The notes beneath the pieces are model-generated. The model saw only the letters and a program-made list of their open reading frames with translations, made no database searches and was not told where the DNA came from. Positions 26,294 through 37,436 of a DNA stretch of 64,000 bases are shown one piece after another. The position numbers and the translations under genes were made by a program. Each line of letters begins with the position of its first letter. Position 1 is the first letter of the stretch. The stretch comes from Nocardioides panacis (GTDB lineage Bacteria > Actinomycetota > Actinomycetes > Propionibacteriales > Nocardioidaceae), in assembly GCF_019039255.1 (NCBI RefSeq), contig NZ_CP077062.1, positions 558,001 through 622,000 on the forward strand. The letters are read 5' to 3'.

Positions 26294-26887
26294 CTAGGCC
26301 GGGTGGACGGCGGCCATCGCCTGGTCCAGGAGGGTGGAGAGCCGGCTGCGCGGCTCGTCGACCCAGGCCTCCTGCGCCACCTCGAGGCAGGCCAGCGCGC
26401 CCGCGGTCAGCGCGGCGGCACGGACGTCGGGACCACGCCCGCCGTGGCGGCGGGGGAGGCGCACGGCCACCAGGGGAGTGAGGACCTCCTCCCAGCGGCG
26501 TCGCCGCTCCAGGACGCTGGCCCGGACCGCGGGCTCGTCGCGCAGCATGAGCTGCAGGGCGCGCGAGTGGGCGGCGTGCTGCTCCTGCGGACGCACGACC
26601 TCGTCGAACGCCGCGCGCAGGGCCGTCCAGGCCGGCTCGTCGGAGGGCCGGTCGCGCAGCGCGGCGGCGACCCGGTCGCCGGACTCCAGCAGCCGTTCCA
26701 GGACGAGCTCGTCCTTGCCGCTGAAGTAGCGGAAGAAGGTACGGCGCGACATGCCCGCGGCCGCGGCGATCTGGTCGACGGTCGTGGCCTCGAACCCCTG
26801 CTCGGCGAAGAGCAGCCAGGCCCGCTTCATCACCTCGTCGCGCACGGCACCGCGTGCGTGGTCCCGCAGCGTCAGCTCGGTCGGCAT
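26294..26887 (-). CDS. TetR family repressor
   Basis: A 197-aa regulator. The N-terminal helix-turn-helix is clear (MKRAWLLFAEQGFEATTVDQ, IAAAAGMSRRTFFRYF). The C-terminal ligand domain is Ala/Arg-rich with no recognised ligand. ATG 26885-26887 is chosen over an upstream in-frame ATG because the latter would lie inside the probable operator. It is divergent from an MFS drug-exporter gene across 140 bp and almost certainly represses it, as in many TetR/MFS pairs. Confidence 0.9.
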   Translation of the reverse strand: MPTELTLRDHARGAVRDEVMKRAWLLFAEQGFEATTVDQIAAAAGMSRRTFFRYFSGKDELVLERLLESGDRVAAALRDRPSDEPAWTALRAAFDEVVRPQEQHAAHSRALQLMLRDEPAVRASVLERRRRWEEVLTPLVAVRLPRRHGGRGPDVRAAALTAGALACLEVAQEAWVDEPRSRLSTLLDQAMAAVHPA

Positions 26888-26901
26888 GCCGCTCACCGTA
26901 A

Positions 26902-26940
26902 CACCACTGACATGTAGGGCCGCAGCTGGCACTCAGTGTC
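26902..26940. promoter_or_regulatory. Probable TetR operator between tetR and mfs
   Basis: CACTCAGTG (26930-26938) is a perfect palindrome, and a second CACTGA half-site lies at 26905-26910. They are in the divergent intergenic region near the tetR start, where autoregulation and control of the exporter would both be possible. No experimental site is known to me. Confidence 0.45.
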
Positions 26941-27027
26941 ACAAAAGGCGTACGATGCCGTCATTCCGCCGACCCGGGCCTCGTGCCGGGTCGAGCCGGG
27001 ACCCAGGTCACCCCAGGAAGGAACCCC

Positions 27028-28488
27028 ATGGCCCACAGCCCCGACGTCGACGTGGCAGCACTCGACCCCGACGCGCGGATCGCCGCGCACACCTCGCCCC
27101 GGCGAGCCACCCTCGAGCTGGTGGTGATCGGGCTCGGCGCGCTGGTGGTGTCGCTGTCCCAGTCGGTGCTCGTCCCGGTGCTCTCGATCCTCCCGGCCCG
27201 CCTGGACACCTCGGCCAGCAACGTGAGCTGGCTGCTGACCTCGACGCTGCTGGTGGCGGCCGTCTCGGTGCCGATCATGGGTCGCCTCGGCGACATGTAC
27301 GGCAAGCGGCTGATGCTCCTGGTCGCGGTGGGTGCGCTCACCCTGGGCTCGCTCGTCACCGCGCTGACCGACGACATCGGGTGGCTGATCGTCGGCCGTG
27401 CCGTCCAGGGGGCCTCGGCGGCCGCCATCCCGCTGGGGATCAGCCTGCTCGCGGCGCTGATGCCGCGGGAGCGGGTCGGGTCCGCGATCGCGCTGATCAG
27501 CGCGATGCTCGGCGTCGGGGGAGCGCTCGGCCTGCCGCTGGCCGGGTTCGTCGCGGAGCACGCCGACTTCCACGCGCTGTTCTGGATCACCGCCGCGGCG
27601 GGCCTCGTCGCGTTCGCCGGCATCCTCACGATCGTCCCGGAGTCCCCGGCCCGCAGCGGCGGCCGCGTCGACCTGGTGGGCGCGACGCTGCTCGCCGCCG
27701 GCCTGGTCTGCCTGATGCTGCCCCTCGCGCAGAGCTCCGCCTGGGGCTGGGACGACCCCCGCGTCAGCGTCCTGCTGGTCGCGTCCGTGGTGGTCCTCGC
27801 CGGGTTCGGCTGGACCCAGCTGCGGATCCGCGACCCGCTCGTGGATCTCAGGGCCCTCGGCCGCAAGCCGATCGTGATCACCAACCTGGCCTCGGTGCTG
27901 TTCGGCTTCGCACTGTTCGCCTCCTTCATCGGCACGGCGTCGTTCGTGGAGGCACCGGAGGCCAGCGGCTACGGCTTCGGCTCCAGCCTGCTGGTCGGCG
28001 GCCTGGCGATGCTGCCCAGCGGCCTGGCGATGCTGCTGCTGTCCCCGGTGGCCGCCCGGCTCATCGAGCGGCGCGGTGCGCCGCAGACCCTCGCCCTCGG
28101 TGCCACCGTGGTCGCGGCCGGCTGGCTGCTGCGGATCGTGTGGAGCGGCTCGCTGTGGGAGGTCGTCGTCGGCGCCACGATCGTCGGGATCGGCACCGGC
28201 ATCGGGTACGCCGCGATCCCGTCCCTGATCAACGCGCACACCCCGGCCGGCGAGATCGCCTCGGCCAACGGCCTCAACAGCCTGTTCCGCAGCTTCGGCA
28301 GCTCGCTCGCGAGCGCGGTCGGCGGCAGCATCCTCGCCGCGAACACCGTCATCCTCGGCAGCTTCGCGGTGCCGTCACTGGCGGCGTACCAGGGGCTCTT
28401 CGCGATCTGCGCAGGCGCCTCGATCCTGGCGGCCGCGCTCGTGCTGCTCGTCCCGCACCGCCGCGGCGGCGCCGCGGCCCGGGCCTGA
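27028..28488 (+). CDS. MFS multidrug exporter, DHA2 (14-helix) type
   Basis: A 486-aa membrane protein with about 14 hydrophobic helices. Motif A appears as GRLGDMYGKRLML after helix 2, and motif C-like GAALGLPLAGF as AMLGVGGALGLPLAG in helix 5, marking a drug:H+ antiporter. ATG 27028 follows AGGAAGGAA. Under control of the divergent TetR repressor. Substrate cannot be told from sequence. Confidence 0.9.
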   Translation: MAHSPDVDVAALDPDARIAAHTSPRRATLELVVIGLGALVVSLSQSVLVPVLSILPARLDTSASNVSWLLTSTLLVAAVSVPIMGRLGDMYGKRLMLLVAVGALTLGSLVTALTDDIGWLIVGRAVQGASAAAIPLGISLLAALMPRERVGSAIALISAMLGVGGALGLPLAGFVAEHADFHALFWITAAAGLVAFAGILTIVPESPARSGGRVDLVGATLLAAGLVCLMLPLAQSSAWGWDDPRVSVLLVASVVVLAGFGWTQLRIRDPLVDLRALGRKPIVITNLASVLFGFALFASFIGTASFVEAPEASGYGFGSSLLVGGLAMLPSGLAMLLLSPVAARLIERRGAPQTLALGATVVAAGWLLRIVWSGSLWEVVVGATIVGIGTGIGYAAIPSLINAHTPAGEIASANGLNSLFRSFGSSLASAVGGSILAANTVILGSFAVPSLAAYQGLFAICAGASILAAALVLLVPHRRGGAAARA

Positions 28489-28511
28489 CGGAGGCCCGGC
28501 TCGAGCTGACC

Positions 28512-28661
28512 TCAGACCCGGGTCAGCGTGAGAGCGCGCAGCCGGGACACCAGCTCGTCGTAGTCCGGCATCCTCCGCGTGTCCTTCACGAACGCGACCA
28601 GCGCCTCGCTGGTCGTCCGCTCGTCCCACCCCGACAACAGCTCGATCTCCCGTGTGTTCAT
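28512..28661 (-). CDS. Small conserved protein, 49 aa (paralogue at 38.6 kb)
   Basis: ATG 28659-28661 follows GGGGAG. The protein starts MNTREIELLSGWDERTTSEA and continues LVAFVKDTRRMPDYDELVSR, with charged helices and no Cys, signal or membrane segment. It is clearly homologous to the 57-aa protein at 38599-38772 (shared pattern MNT-E-ELLS-WDER-TSE-LV-FV, RR-P-YD-LV). Two diverged copies within 10 kb, both with good ribosome binding sites, argue for a real small-protein family. Function unknown. Confidence 0.7.
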   Translation of the reverse strand: MNTREIELLSGWDERTTSEALVAFVKDTRRMPDYDELVSRLRALTLTRV

Positions 28662-28852
28662 CAGCTCCCCGTCCCCAACCGTCACCGGTTCCCACGATGA
28701 CGCTAGCCACCGACAACCGATGCGTCGAAGGAGTTCCGCCGGTGGTTCAGTCCACCTCTCCGGCCGTGTGCCGGTGCTCACCGGCGGCTCCGGCCGGGCT
28801 CCGGCCGCCCCGTGGTGCGGACCAGTTGGAGGCGTCGCGTATCGTTTTCCTT

Positions 28853-28891
28853 GCTCCCGCCCCGTGTCTCCCCCCGTCGCGGGGCGGGAGC
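28853..28891 (-). terminator. Strong 12-bp hairpin downstream of the binding-protein gene
   Basis: GCTCCCGCCCCG and its exact complement CGGGGCGGGAGC enclose a 15-nt loop, 28 bp past the stop of the minus-strand solute-binding gene. No U-tract follows on either strand, so it is either an actinobacterial tail-less terminator or a structured leader of the 49-aa gene further on. The 257 bp from 28662 to 28918 hold nothing else I can support. Confidence 0.6.
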
Positions 28892-28918
28892 CTTCACGAC
28901 CCGGCCCGGCGGCCGACC

Positions 28919-29833
28919 TCAGCGGTCGGAGTCGATGCTCACCCGGTCCACGGCGCCGCCCTCGACCTTCCAGTGCTGGAGCACGTCGGCGTAGGCGCCC
29001 GAGCGCAGCAGCTCCTCGCAGGCCCCCTGGACCGCGTCGCGCAGGCCCCGCTGGTCCGGGGCGACGACGATGCCGTAGAGGCCCGGCTCGTACTGCGTCG
29101 TGGAGGCGAGCTGGTACTGCGTCCGGGTCCGCTCGTCGTTGACGAGGAACACCGCGGGCGGCAGGTCATTGAGCACCGCGGAGGCCCGCCCGGTCCGCAG
29201 CTGCACGAGCGCGTCCGAGTTCGTGGGGTAGGTCCGGACCATGATCGGCTCGTCCGGGCAGTTGGTCTGGGCGCGCGCCAGGAGGTCCACCTGGGTGGTG
29301 CCCGCCTCGACCGCCACCGGCCGTCCGCACAGGTCCTTGATGTCGGCGATGGCGTCGGGGTTGCCGCGCTGCACGACGATCGCGGTGCCGGCGCTGAAGT
29401 AGTTCACGAAGTCGACCGTGCGGGCCCGCTGCGCGGTGTCGGTCATCGCCGACATGGCGAGGTCGATCCGCCCGTCGACGACGTCGGGGAGCAGCTCCAT
29501 GAAGTCCTGGTTGCTGAACCGGACGCGGACGCCCAGCACCTTGCCGATCGCGGCTCCCAGGTCCGGCTCCACGCCGATGATCGTGCGCCCGTCCGGGCCG
29601 AAGGACGACATCGGCGCGTACGACGCGTCGGTCCCCACCGTCAGCGTGCCCCGCTTCTTCACGGCGTCCGGCAGCAGGTCGTGCAGGGCCTGGTCGAACC
29701 GCACCTTGCCTGCCCCGGCGGTGTCGGCTGACGACTCCGAGGAGGTCTTCCCGCCGCAGCCGGCCGCGAGGGCCAGGACGGTCGCCAGTGCGACGCCCGC
29801 GCCGCGCCGTCGCCAGGTGCCCTGTCGCGTCAT
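28919..29833 (-). CDS. Extracellular solute-binding lipoprotein (family 3)
   Basis: A 304-aa protein with a lipoprotein signal peptide (VALATVLALAAGCGG, lipobox LAAGC). The SBP_bac_3 body starts RGTLTVGTDASYAPMSSFGPDG and includes GVEPDLGAAIGKVLG and LAMSAMTDTAQRARTVDFVNY, typical of polar amino acid binding proteins. No permease or ATPase gene is adjacent. Instead the start overlaps the stop of the GGDEF-EAL gene by 4 bp, so it is probably the sensory partner of that protein rather than part of a transporter (inference). Confidence 0.88.
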   Translation of the reverse strand: MTRQGTWRRRGAGVALATVLALAAGCGGKTSSESSADTAGAGKVRFDQALHDLLPDAVKKRGTLTVGTDASYAPMSSFGPDGRTIIGVEPDLGAAIGKVLGVRVRFSNQDFMELLPDVVDGRIDLAMSAMTDTAQRARTVDFVNYFSAGTAIVVQRGNPDAIADIKDLCGRPVAVEAGTTQVDLLARAQTNCPDEPIMVRTYPTNSDALVQLRTGRASAVLNDLPPAVFLVNDERTRTQYQLASTTQYEPGLYGIVVAPDQRGLRDAVQGACEELLRSGAYADVLQHWKVEGGAVDRVSIDSDR

Positions 29834-31818
29834 ACCGTCGTCCGCTCCGCGGCGCCCACCAGGGGTACGTCGCTGCCGGCCGGCGCGCCGGCGCCGTCCT
29901 CGATCTGGGTCCAGGGGGCGGGCCGCAGCCACAGGTAGCCCTGCGCGTGGTCGCAGGCCGAGGCGACCAGCCAGTCGGCCACGTCCTGGGTCTCGACGCC
30001 CTCGGCGGTGACGACGCAGCCCAGCCGGTGGGCCAGCTCGATGACCGAGCGCACGATGGCGCGGTCGTGCTCGTTGCCCATCAGGTCCGCCACGAACGTC
30101 CGGTCGATCTTGATCTCGGTGACGTCGAGGGTGCGCAGCTGGGACAGCCCGGTGAAGCCGATCCCGAAGTCGTCCACCGACATCGAGATGCCCTCGCGGG
30201 CCAGGGCGTCGACGACCTGGCCGGCGACGTCGCTGTCGAAGGCCAACGCGGTCTCGGTGATCTCCAGGTGCAGCCGGTGGGGGAGCACCTCGGCCTGCCG
30301 GAGGATGTCGCGGACCGAGTCCACGAACTGCAGCGAGGACAGGTTGCGGGCGGAGACGTTGACCGCGACGGTCCAGTCGTGGCCGGCGGCGGTCCACGCG
30401 GCGTAGTCGTGCAGCGCCCGCCGCAGCACCCAGCGGGTCAGCGGCTCGATCAGCTCCGACCGCTCGGCGACCGGCAGGAACGCGGCCGGCGGGAGCAGCC
30501 CGCGCTCGGGGTGCTGCCACCGGACCAGGGCCTCCACCGAGGTGACCCGTCCGGTGCTGAGCTCGATCTTGGGCTGGTAGTGCAGGACGAGCTCGTCGGA
30601 CTCCAGGGCCCGGCGCAGCTCGCGCTGCATGACGAGGGCGTCGCTGGCCGGCCGGGTCGCGGCCGGCTCGTAGACCACCACCCCGGTGGGGACGTGCTTG
30701 CCGCGGTACATCGCGGCGTCGGCGTGCTGGAGCAGCCCCTCGACGCTGTCGGCGTCGTCGGGGTAGAAGCAGACGCCGAAGCTGGCCTCGACGCTGAGGG
30801 TGGCGCCGTCGAGGGTGACCTCGCGGCTGAGCTCCTCGCGGACCCGCGAGAGCAGGGCCACGGTGGCGTCCCGGTCGGCGCCGTGCGGCAGCACCATGCC
30901 GAACTCGTCGCCGCCGAGCCGCGCGACGGTGTCGTCGGTCCGCAGGGACTCCGACAGCCGCTGGCCCACGATCTTCAGCAGCTCGTCGCCCGCGTGGTGG
31001 CCCAGCGTGTCGTTGACCTCCTTGAAGTGGTCCAGGTCGACCAGGACCAGCGCCCCGCGGTCCCCGGCCCGGCCCTGGACGAGGGACTCCTCGGCGACCC
31101 GGCGGAACAGCTCGCGGTTCGGCAGGCCGGTCAGCGGGTCGTGCAGCGCCTGGTGCTCGTGGTCGGCGGCGTGCCGGCGCAGGGCGCGGGTGGTCCACCA
31201 GGAGATCAGCGCGAGCACCGCGTAGAGCCCGATCAGGCCGACGCCGAGCCGGGTCATGGTGCCCCGGGTGTCGGCCTCCACCTTGGCGGCGATGGCGTCG
31301 TACGGGAGGTACACCTCGAGGACGCCGATGGCCCGGCCGCTGGACTCCGCCACCACCGGCTGCACCACGCGGATCGCGGCGGCCGAGAACTGCGGGCCCG
31401 CGTCCACGATCCGCGCGTCGATCCGGCCCGCGGCGGCGGCGCGGAACGACGGGTCGCGGACCGGGAGCGCGCCGAGGATGCTGCCGTCGTCGGAGTAGGA
31501 CACCGTGCCGCGGAAGCTCAGCAGCCGCAGCCGCACGACCGAGCCGTGGAAGATCGCCAGGTCGGTGGCGGACTGCAGCCGGGCTCGTTCCTCGCCGCTG
31601 AGCCCCTCGGACAGGTCGGCGCCGCTGAGCGCGGGCGCGATCGCCATCTGCTCGATGACCGCCGCCTGGGCCTTGCCCTGGTCGAGCGCGTGGGAGAGGC
31701 CGTCGTCGTGGTACCCACGCATCAGCACCGCACCGAGCACCGTGACCGGGACCAGGCTGGCGAGCGCGTAGACGGCGAACAGGCTGGTGCCCGTGCGTCG
31801 TCGGCGTCGACTCGTCAT
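29830..31818 (-). CDS. Membrane GGDEF-EAL protein with extracytoplasmic sensor
   Basis: A 662-aa protein. ATG 31816-31818 follows GAGGGG. Layout: basic N-terminus, membrane helix (SLFAVYALASLVPVTVLGAVL), an extracytoplasmic sensor of about 155 residues with CACHE-like character, a second helix (VGLIGLYAVLALISWW), GGDEF domain (VARLGGDEFG preceded by RTDD, an intact RxxD inhibitory site) and EAL domain (VEALVRWQHPERG, DDFGIGFTGL). Likely a bifunctional c-di-GMP cyclase/phosphodiesterase. Coupled by a 4-bp overlap to the solute-binding lipoprotein, which may present its ligand to the sensor. Confidence 0.9.
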   Translation of the reverse strand: MTSRRRRRTGTSLFAVYALASLVPVTVLGAVLMRGYHDDGLSHALDQGKAQAAVIEQMAIAPALSGADLSEGLSGEERARLQSATDLAIFHGSVVRLRLLSFRGTVSYSDDGSILGALPVRDPSFRAAAAGRIDARIVDAGPQFSAAAIRVVQPVVAESSGRAIGVLEVYLPYDAIAAKVEADTRGTMTRLGVGLIGLYAVLALISWWTTRALRRHAADHEHQALHDPLTGLPNRELFRRVAEESLVQGRAGDRGALVLVDLDHFKEVNDTLGHHAGDELLKIVGQRLSESLRTDDTVARLGGDEFGMVLPHGADRDATVALLSRVREELSREVTLDGATLSVEASFGVCFYPDDADSVEGLLQHADAAMYRGKHVPTGVVVYEPAATRPASDALVMQRELRRALESDELVLHYQPKIELSTGRVTSVEALVRWQHPERGLLPPAAFLPVAERSELIEPLTRWVLRRALHDYAAWTAAGHDWTVAVNVSARNLSSLQFVDSVRDILRQAEVLPHRLHLEITETALAFDSDVAGQVVDALAREGISMSVDDFGIGFTGLSQLRTLDVTEIKIDRTFVADLMGNEHDRAIVRSVIELAHRLGCVVTAEGVETQDVADWLVASACDHAQGYLWLRPAPWTQIEDGAGAPAGSDVPLVGAAERTTV

Positions 31819-31995
31819 GGTCCCCTCGCAGGGTCTGGGCGGAAGATTTGTCACAAAATTACCGGCTGGACGGGGTCGCCGAGGGTGCTTCGCGGAAATC
31901 CGCCGACCATCCGGGGCCGGGGGCATTTCCACGGGTTCCGGAGGGACCCCGGACAATGGGGTGGTGAACAGGGGTGGACGGGACGGCAGGGACTG

Positions 31996-33822
31996 GTGGC
32001 GGAGGTGACGTCAGGGGTGGGCACAGGGACGAGCGGGGACCCGACGGCAGAGGACGGGGGGCACCAGGACGCGTCCTTCGACCGCTACGCGCGGATGGTG
32101 CGGCGGGCGCTGGACGTGCCGGTCGCGCTGGTCTCGCTGGTCGAGGAGACCCGGCAGGTGTTCGTGGGCGCCGAGGGCCTGGCCGAGCCGTACGCCACCA
32201 GCCGGGAGACCCCGCTCTCGCACTCCTTCTGCCAGTACGTCGTCCAGGACGCCCGTCCGCTGGTGATCGGCGACGCGCGGTTGGACGAGCGGCTGCACGA
32301 CAACCTGGCGATCCGGGACCTGGGCGTGATCGCCTACGCCGGCTTCCCGCTGCGGGACGCGAGCGGGCGGACGGTGGGCTCGCTGTGCGCGATCGACCCC
32401 GAGCCGCGCGTGTGGACGCAGCCGGAGCTGAGCGCCCTGGAGGACCTCGCGGAGGCCTGCACCGCCGAGCTGGTGCAGCGCGACCTGCGCCGGGCCGCGG
32501 TTGCCCGGGCGCACGAGGCGTCCGCGACCTCGGTGCGGTCGCGGCTGCTGCTCGCGCTGAGCGAGCGGCTGGCCACCACCCGGACGCTCGCGGAGGTGTC
32601 CGTCGCCGTCGAGAGGGTCGCCCACGAGGAGCTCGGCTGCCTGCAGGCCGGCATGTGGCTGCGCCAGGTGACCGACCCGCTGCAGGTCTCGCGAGCCGCA
32701 CCGGCCGTCGGGGGCCGCCCCGCCGAGACCCTCACCTTCGTGCACAACCCGGTCACCGACTGGCCCCAGGCCACCACCCACACCACCCTCGCCGTCGGCG
32801 AGGACAACCCGCTGGGGTCGGCGCTGCTGCACGACGGGCTGCTGGTGTTCCCGGACCGGGAGGCGCAGAACCGGGCGTATCCGCACCTGGAGACCGCCGT
32901 CCAGATCGGGGAGGCGCGGGCGTACATGCCGCTGGTCGCGGCCGGGCACGCCTACGGCGCCCTCGCCCTGGTCTGGCCGGAGGCCCGGGAGTTCGACGAC
33001 GAGGACCGGGTCACCATCGGCTCGCTGATGTCCTACACCGCCCAGGCGGTGCAGCGGGCGCTGCTGCTGCAGGAGCGGGTCGACGTGGCCGTCACGCTGC
33101 AGAACGCGATGCTCACCCGGCTGCCGCAGCCGGACCACCTCGAGCTGGTGGCCCGCTACCGCCCGGCTGCGGCCCGCGAGCAGGTCGGCGGCGACTGGTA
33201 CGACGCGGTGGTGATGCCCGACGGCGCCACCACCGTGATGGTGGGTGACGTGGTGGGGCACGACATCGACGCCGCCGCCGTGATGGGACAGCTGCGGGCG
33301 ATGCTGCGCGCGTTCGCGTGGACCCACGCGGACCCGCCGGCCCGCAACGTCGAGCGGCTGGACCGGGCCGCGCTGGACCTGGAGCTGGAGGCGATGGCCA
33401 CCCTGGTCGTCGCCCGGATCGAGCAGAGCGACGAGGACGCGGCCCGGGGGCTGCGCACGCTGCGCTGGACCACCGCTGGTCACCCGCCCCCGATGCTGCT
33501 GCGCCCCGACGGGACCGTCGTGCTGCTGGGCGAGGAGTCGGAGACCGACCCGATGCTGGGTGCGGCGCCGGAGCGGGACCGGCACGACCAGACCGCCGTG
33601 CTGCCGGCCGGGTCGACCCTGCTGCTCTACACCGACGGGCTCGTCGAGCGGCGCGGGGAGAACCTCGACCTCGGGCTGGAGCGGGCCCGGGCCTCGGTCG
33701 CGCGGCACGGCGGCCGGCCGGCGACGGAGCTGCTGGACCGCATCCTCGACGACCTCGTCGGGGACGCGCCGGGCGACGACGTCGCCCTGCTCGCCGTGCG
33801 GTTCCACCCCGAGCACGGGTGA
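31996..33822 (+). CDS. GAF-GAF-SpoIIE (PP2C) phosphatase
   Basis: A 608-aa cytoplasmic protein: GAF 1 (about 20-150, SFDRYARMVRRALDVPVALV), GAF 2 (about 185-345), a short coiled linker (VDVAVTLQNAMLTRLP) and a PP2C-type SpoIIE domain with REQVGGDWYDAV, MVGDVVGHDIDAA, TTAGHPPPML and LLYTDGLVERR as metal-binding motifs. Such phosphatases dephosphorylate STAS anti-anti-sigma factors to activate stress sigma factors; the STAS protein at 49.6 kb is a conceivable target (inference). GTG 31996 is the likely start (AGGG upstream); GTG 32005 is an alternative. Divergent from the GGDEF-EAL gene. Confidence 0.88.
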   Translation: MAEVTSGVGTGTSGDPTAEDGGHQDASFDRYARMVRRALDVPVALVSLVEETRQVFVGAEGLAEPYATSRETPLSHSFCQYVVQDARPLVIGDARLDERLHDNLAIRDLGVIAYAGFPLRDASGRTVGSLCAIDPEPRVWTQPELSALEDLAEACTAELVQRDLRRAAVARAHEASATSVRSRLLLALSERLATTRTLAEVSVAVERVAHEELGCLQAGMWLRQVTDPLQVSRAAPAVGGRPAETLTFVHNPVTDWPQATTHTTLAVGEDNPLGSALLHDGLLVFPDREAQNRAYPHLETAVQIGEARAYMPLVAAGHAYGALALVWPEAREFDDEDRVTIGSLMSYTAQAVQRALLLQERVDVAVTLQNAMLTRLPQPDHLELVARYRPAAAREQVGGDWYDAVVMPDGATTVMVGDVVGHDIDAAAVMGQLRAMLRAFAWTHADPPARNVERLDRAALDLELEAMATLVVARIEQSDEDAARGLRTLRWTTAGHPPPMLLRPDGTVVLLGEESETDPMLGAAPERDRHDQTAVLPAGSTLLLYTDGLVERRGENLDLGLERARASVARHGGRPATELLDRILDDLVGDAPGDDVALLAVRFHPEHG

Positions 33823-33840
33823 GGCCGCACGCCTGAGCAC

Positions 33841-33875
33841 GGACCTTGGGACCGCCGTGCGGGGACGTTCGTCTC
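33841..33875 (+). promoter_or_regulatory. Two DosR/DevR-like boxes before the stress protein gene
   Basis: GGACCTTGGGACC (33841-33853) and GGGGACGTTCGTCTC (33861-33875) lie 75-109 bp upstream of the universal stress protein start. Both resemble the DosR box (GGGACC-TTT-GGCCC type), with about 10-11 of 14 positions matching. In M. tuberculosis the equivalent gene pair Rv1996-ctpF is DosR-controlled. Site assignment is inference. Confidence 0.4.
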
Positions 33876-33949
33876 TGTGCGGCGCCGCGGGGGAGTGGTT
33901 GCGTCGACGCGTGGGCCCGGGCGGGGCCCCCGACGGAACGGAGCACCCC

Positions 33950-34398
33950 ATGAGCGGCGCGCGCACCCGGGGGCGCGTGGTCGTGGGCGTCGACGGCTCG
34001 CCGGGCTCCCGGCAGGCGCTGGACTGGGCGGTGCGGGAGACGCGGCTGCGCGGCACCGTGCTGCACGTCGTGGTCGCCTGGCAGCACCCTCAGTCCTACG
34101 CCGGCAACATCTGGAGCCTCGGGCTGGACCCGTCGTTCGACGTGGAGGTCGCCGGCGCCGCGGCCGGGGAGGCCGCCCGGCTGACGCGGGAGGCCGTCGC
34201 CGAGGTGACCGTGACCACCACCTCGGCGGCCGTCGAGGGGCACCCGACGCGGGTGCTGCTCGACGAGGTCTCCCCCGAGGACCTGCTGGTCGTGGGGTCG
34301 CGGGGCCACGGCGGTTTCGTCGGGGCCCTCATCGGCTCGGTGAGCCAGCACCTCGTGGCCCACGCGACCTGCCCGGTGGTGGTCGTGCCCACCCGCCC

Positions 34399-34402
<4 letters not shown>
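33950..34402 (+). CDS. Universal stress protein (UspA family)
   Basis: A 150-aa single-domain Usp. [19 protein letters not shown] opens the fold, and [19 protein letters not shown] is the ATP-binding G-2X-G-X-G-9X-G motif, ending CPVVVVP. ATG 33950 follows GGAACGGAG. The stop overlaps the P-type ATPase start by 4 bp, so the two are co-translated. Usp proteins of this type act in hypoxia and dormancy survival. Confidence 0.92.
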
Positions 34403-37173
<2,771 letters not shown>

Positions 37174-37436
37174 ACGCCTTGACCAGGACGTAGCCCACCG
37201 CGGTCCCGGCCCCGAAGCCGGCTCCGATCAGCAACGTGAGTGCCAGGCCGACGCGGAACCACAGCCGCCAGCCGCCCTGCGGCCGCTCCCTGGAGCGCCT
37301 GCGCCGCACCCGTGTCGTGGGTCCCCCGTGGGCGATGCTGGTCATGAGGTCAGCGTGGCCGGTGGGACCGGTGCGGATCAGGGCCGAAGGTCCCCCGCGT
37401 CTAGACCGTACGGCGGCCCGCAGACGCGCTGCGGGA

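Noticed and set aside
29788-31995. Extension of the SpoIIE phosphatase frame far upstream
   Set aside because: The upstream part is antisense to the GGDEF-EAL gene, with biased composition; the GAF domain begins only after the GTG at 31996.
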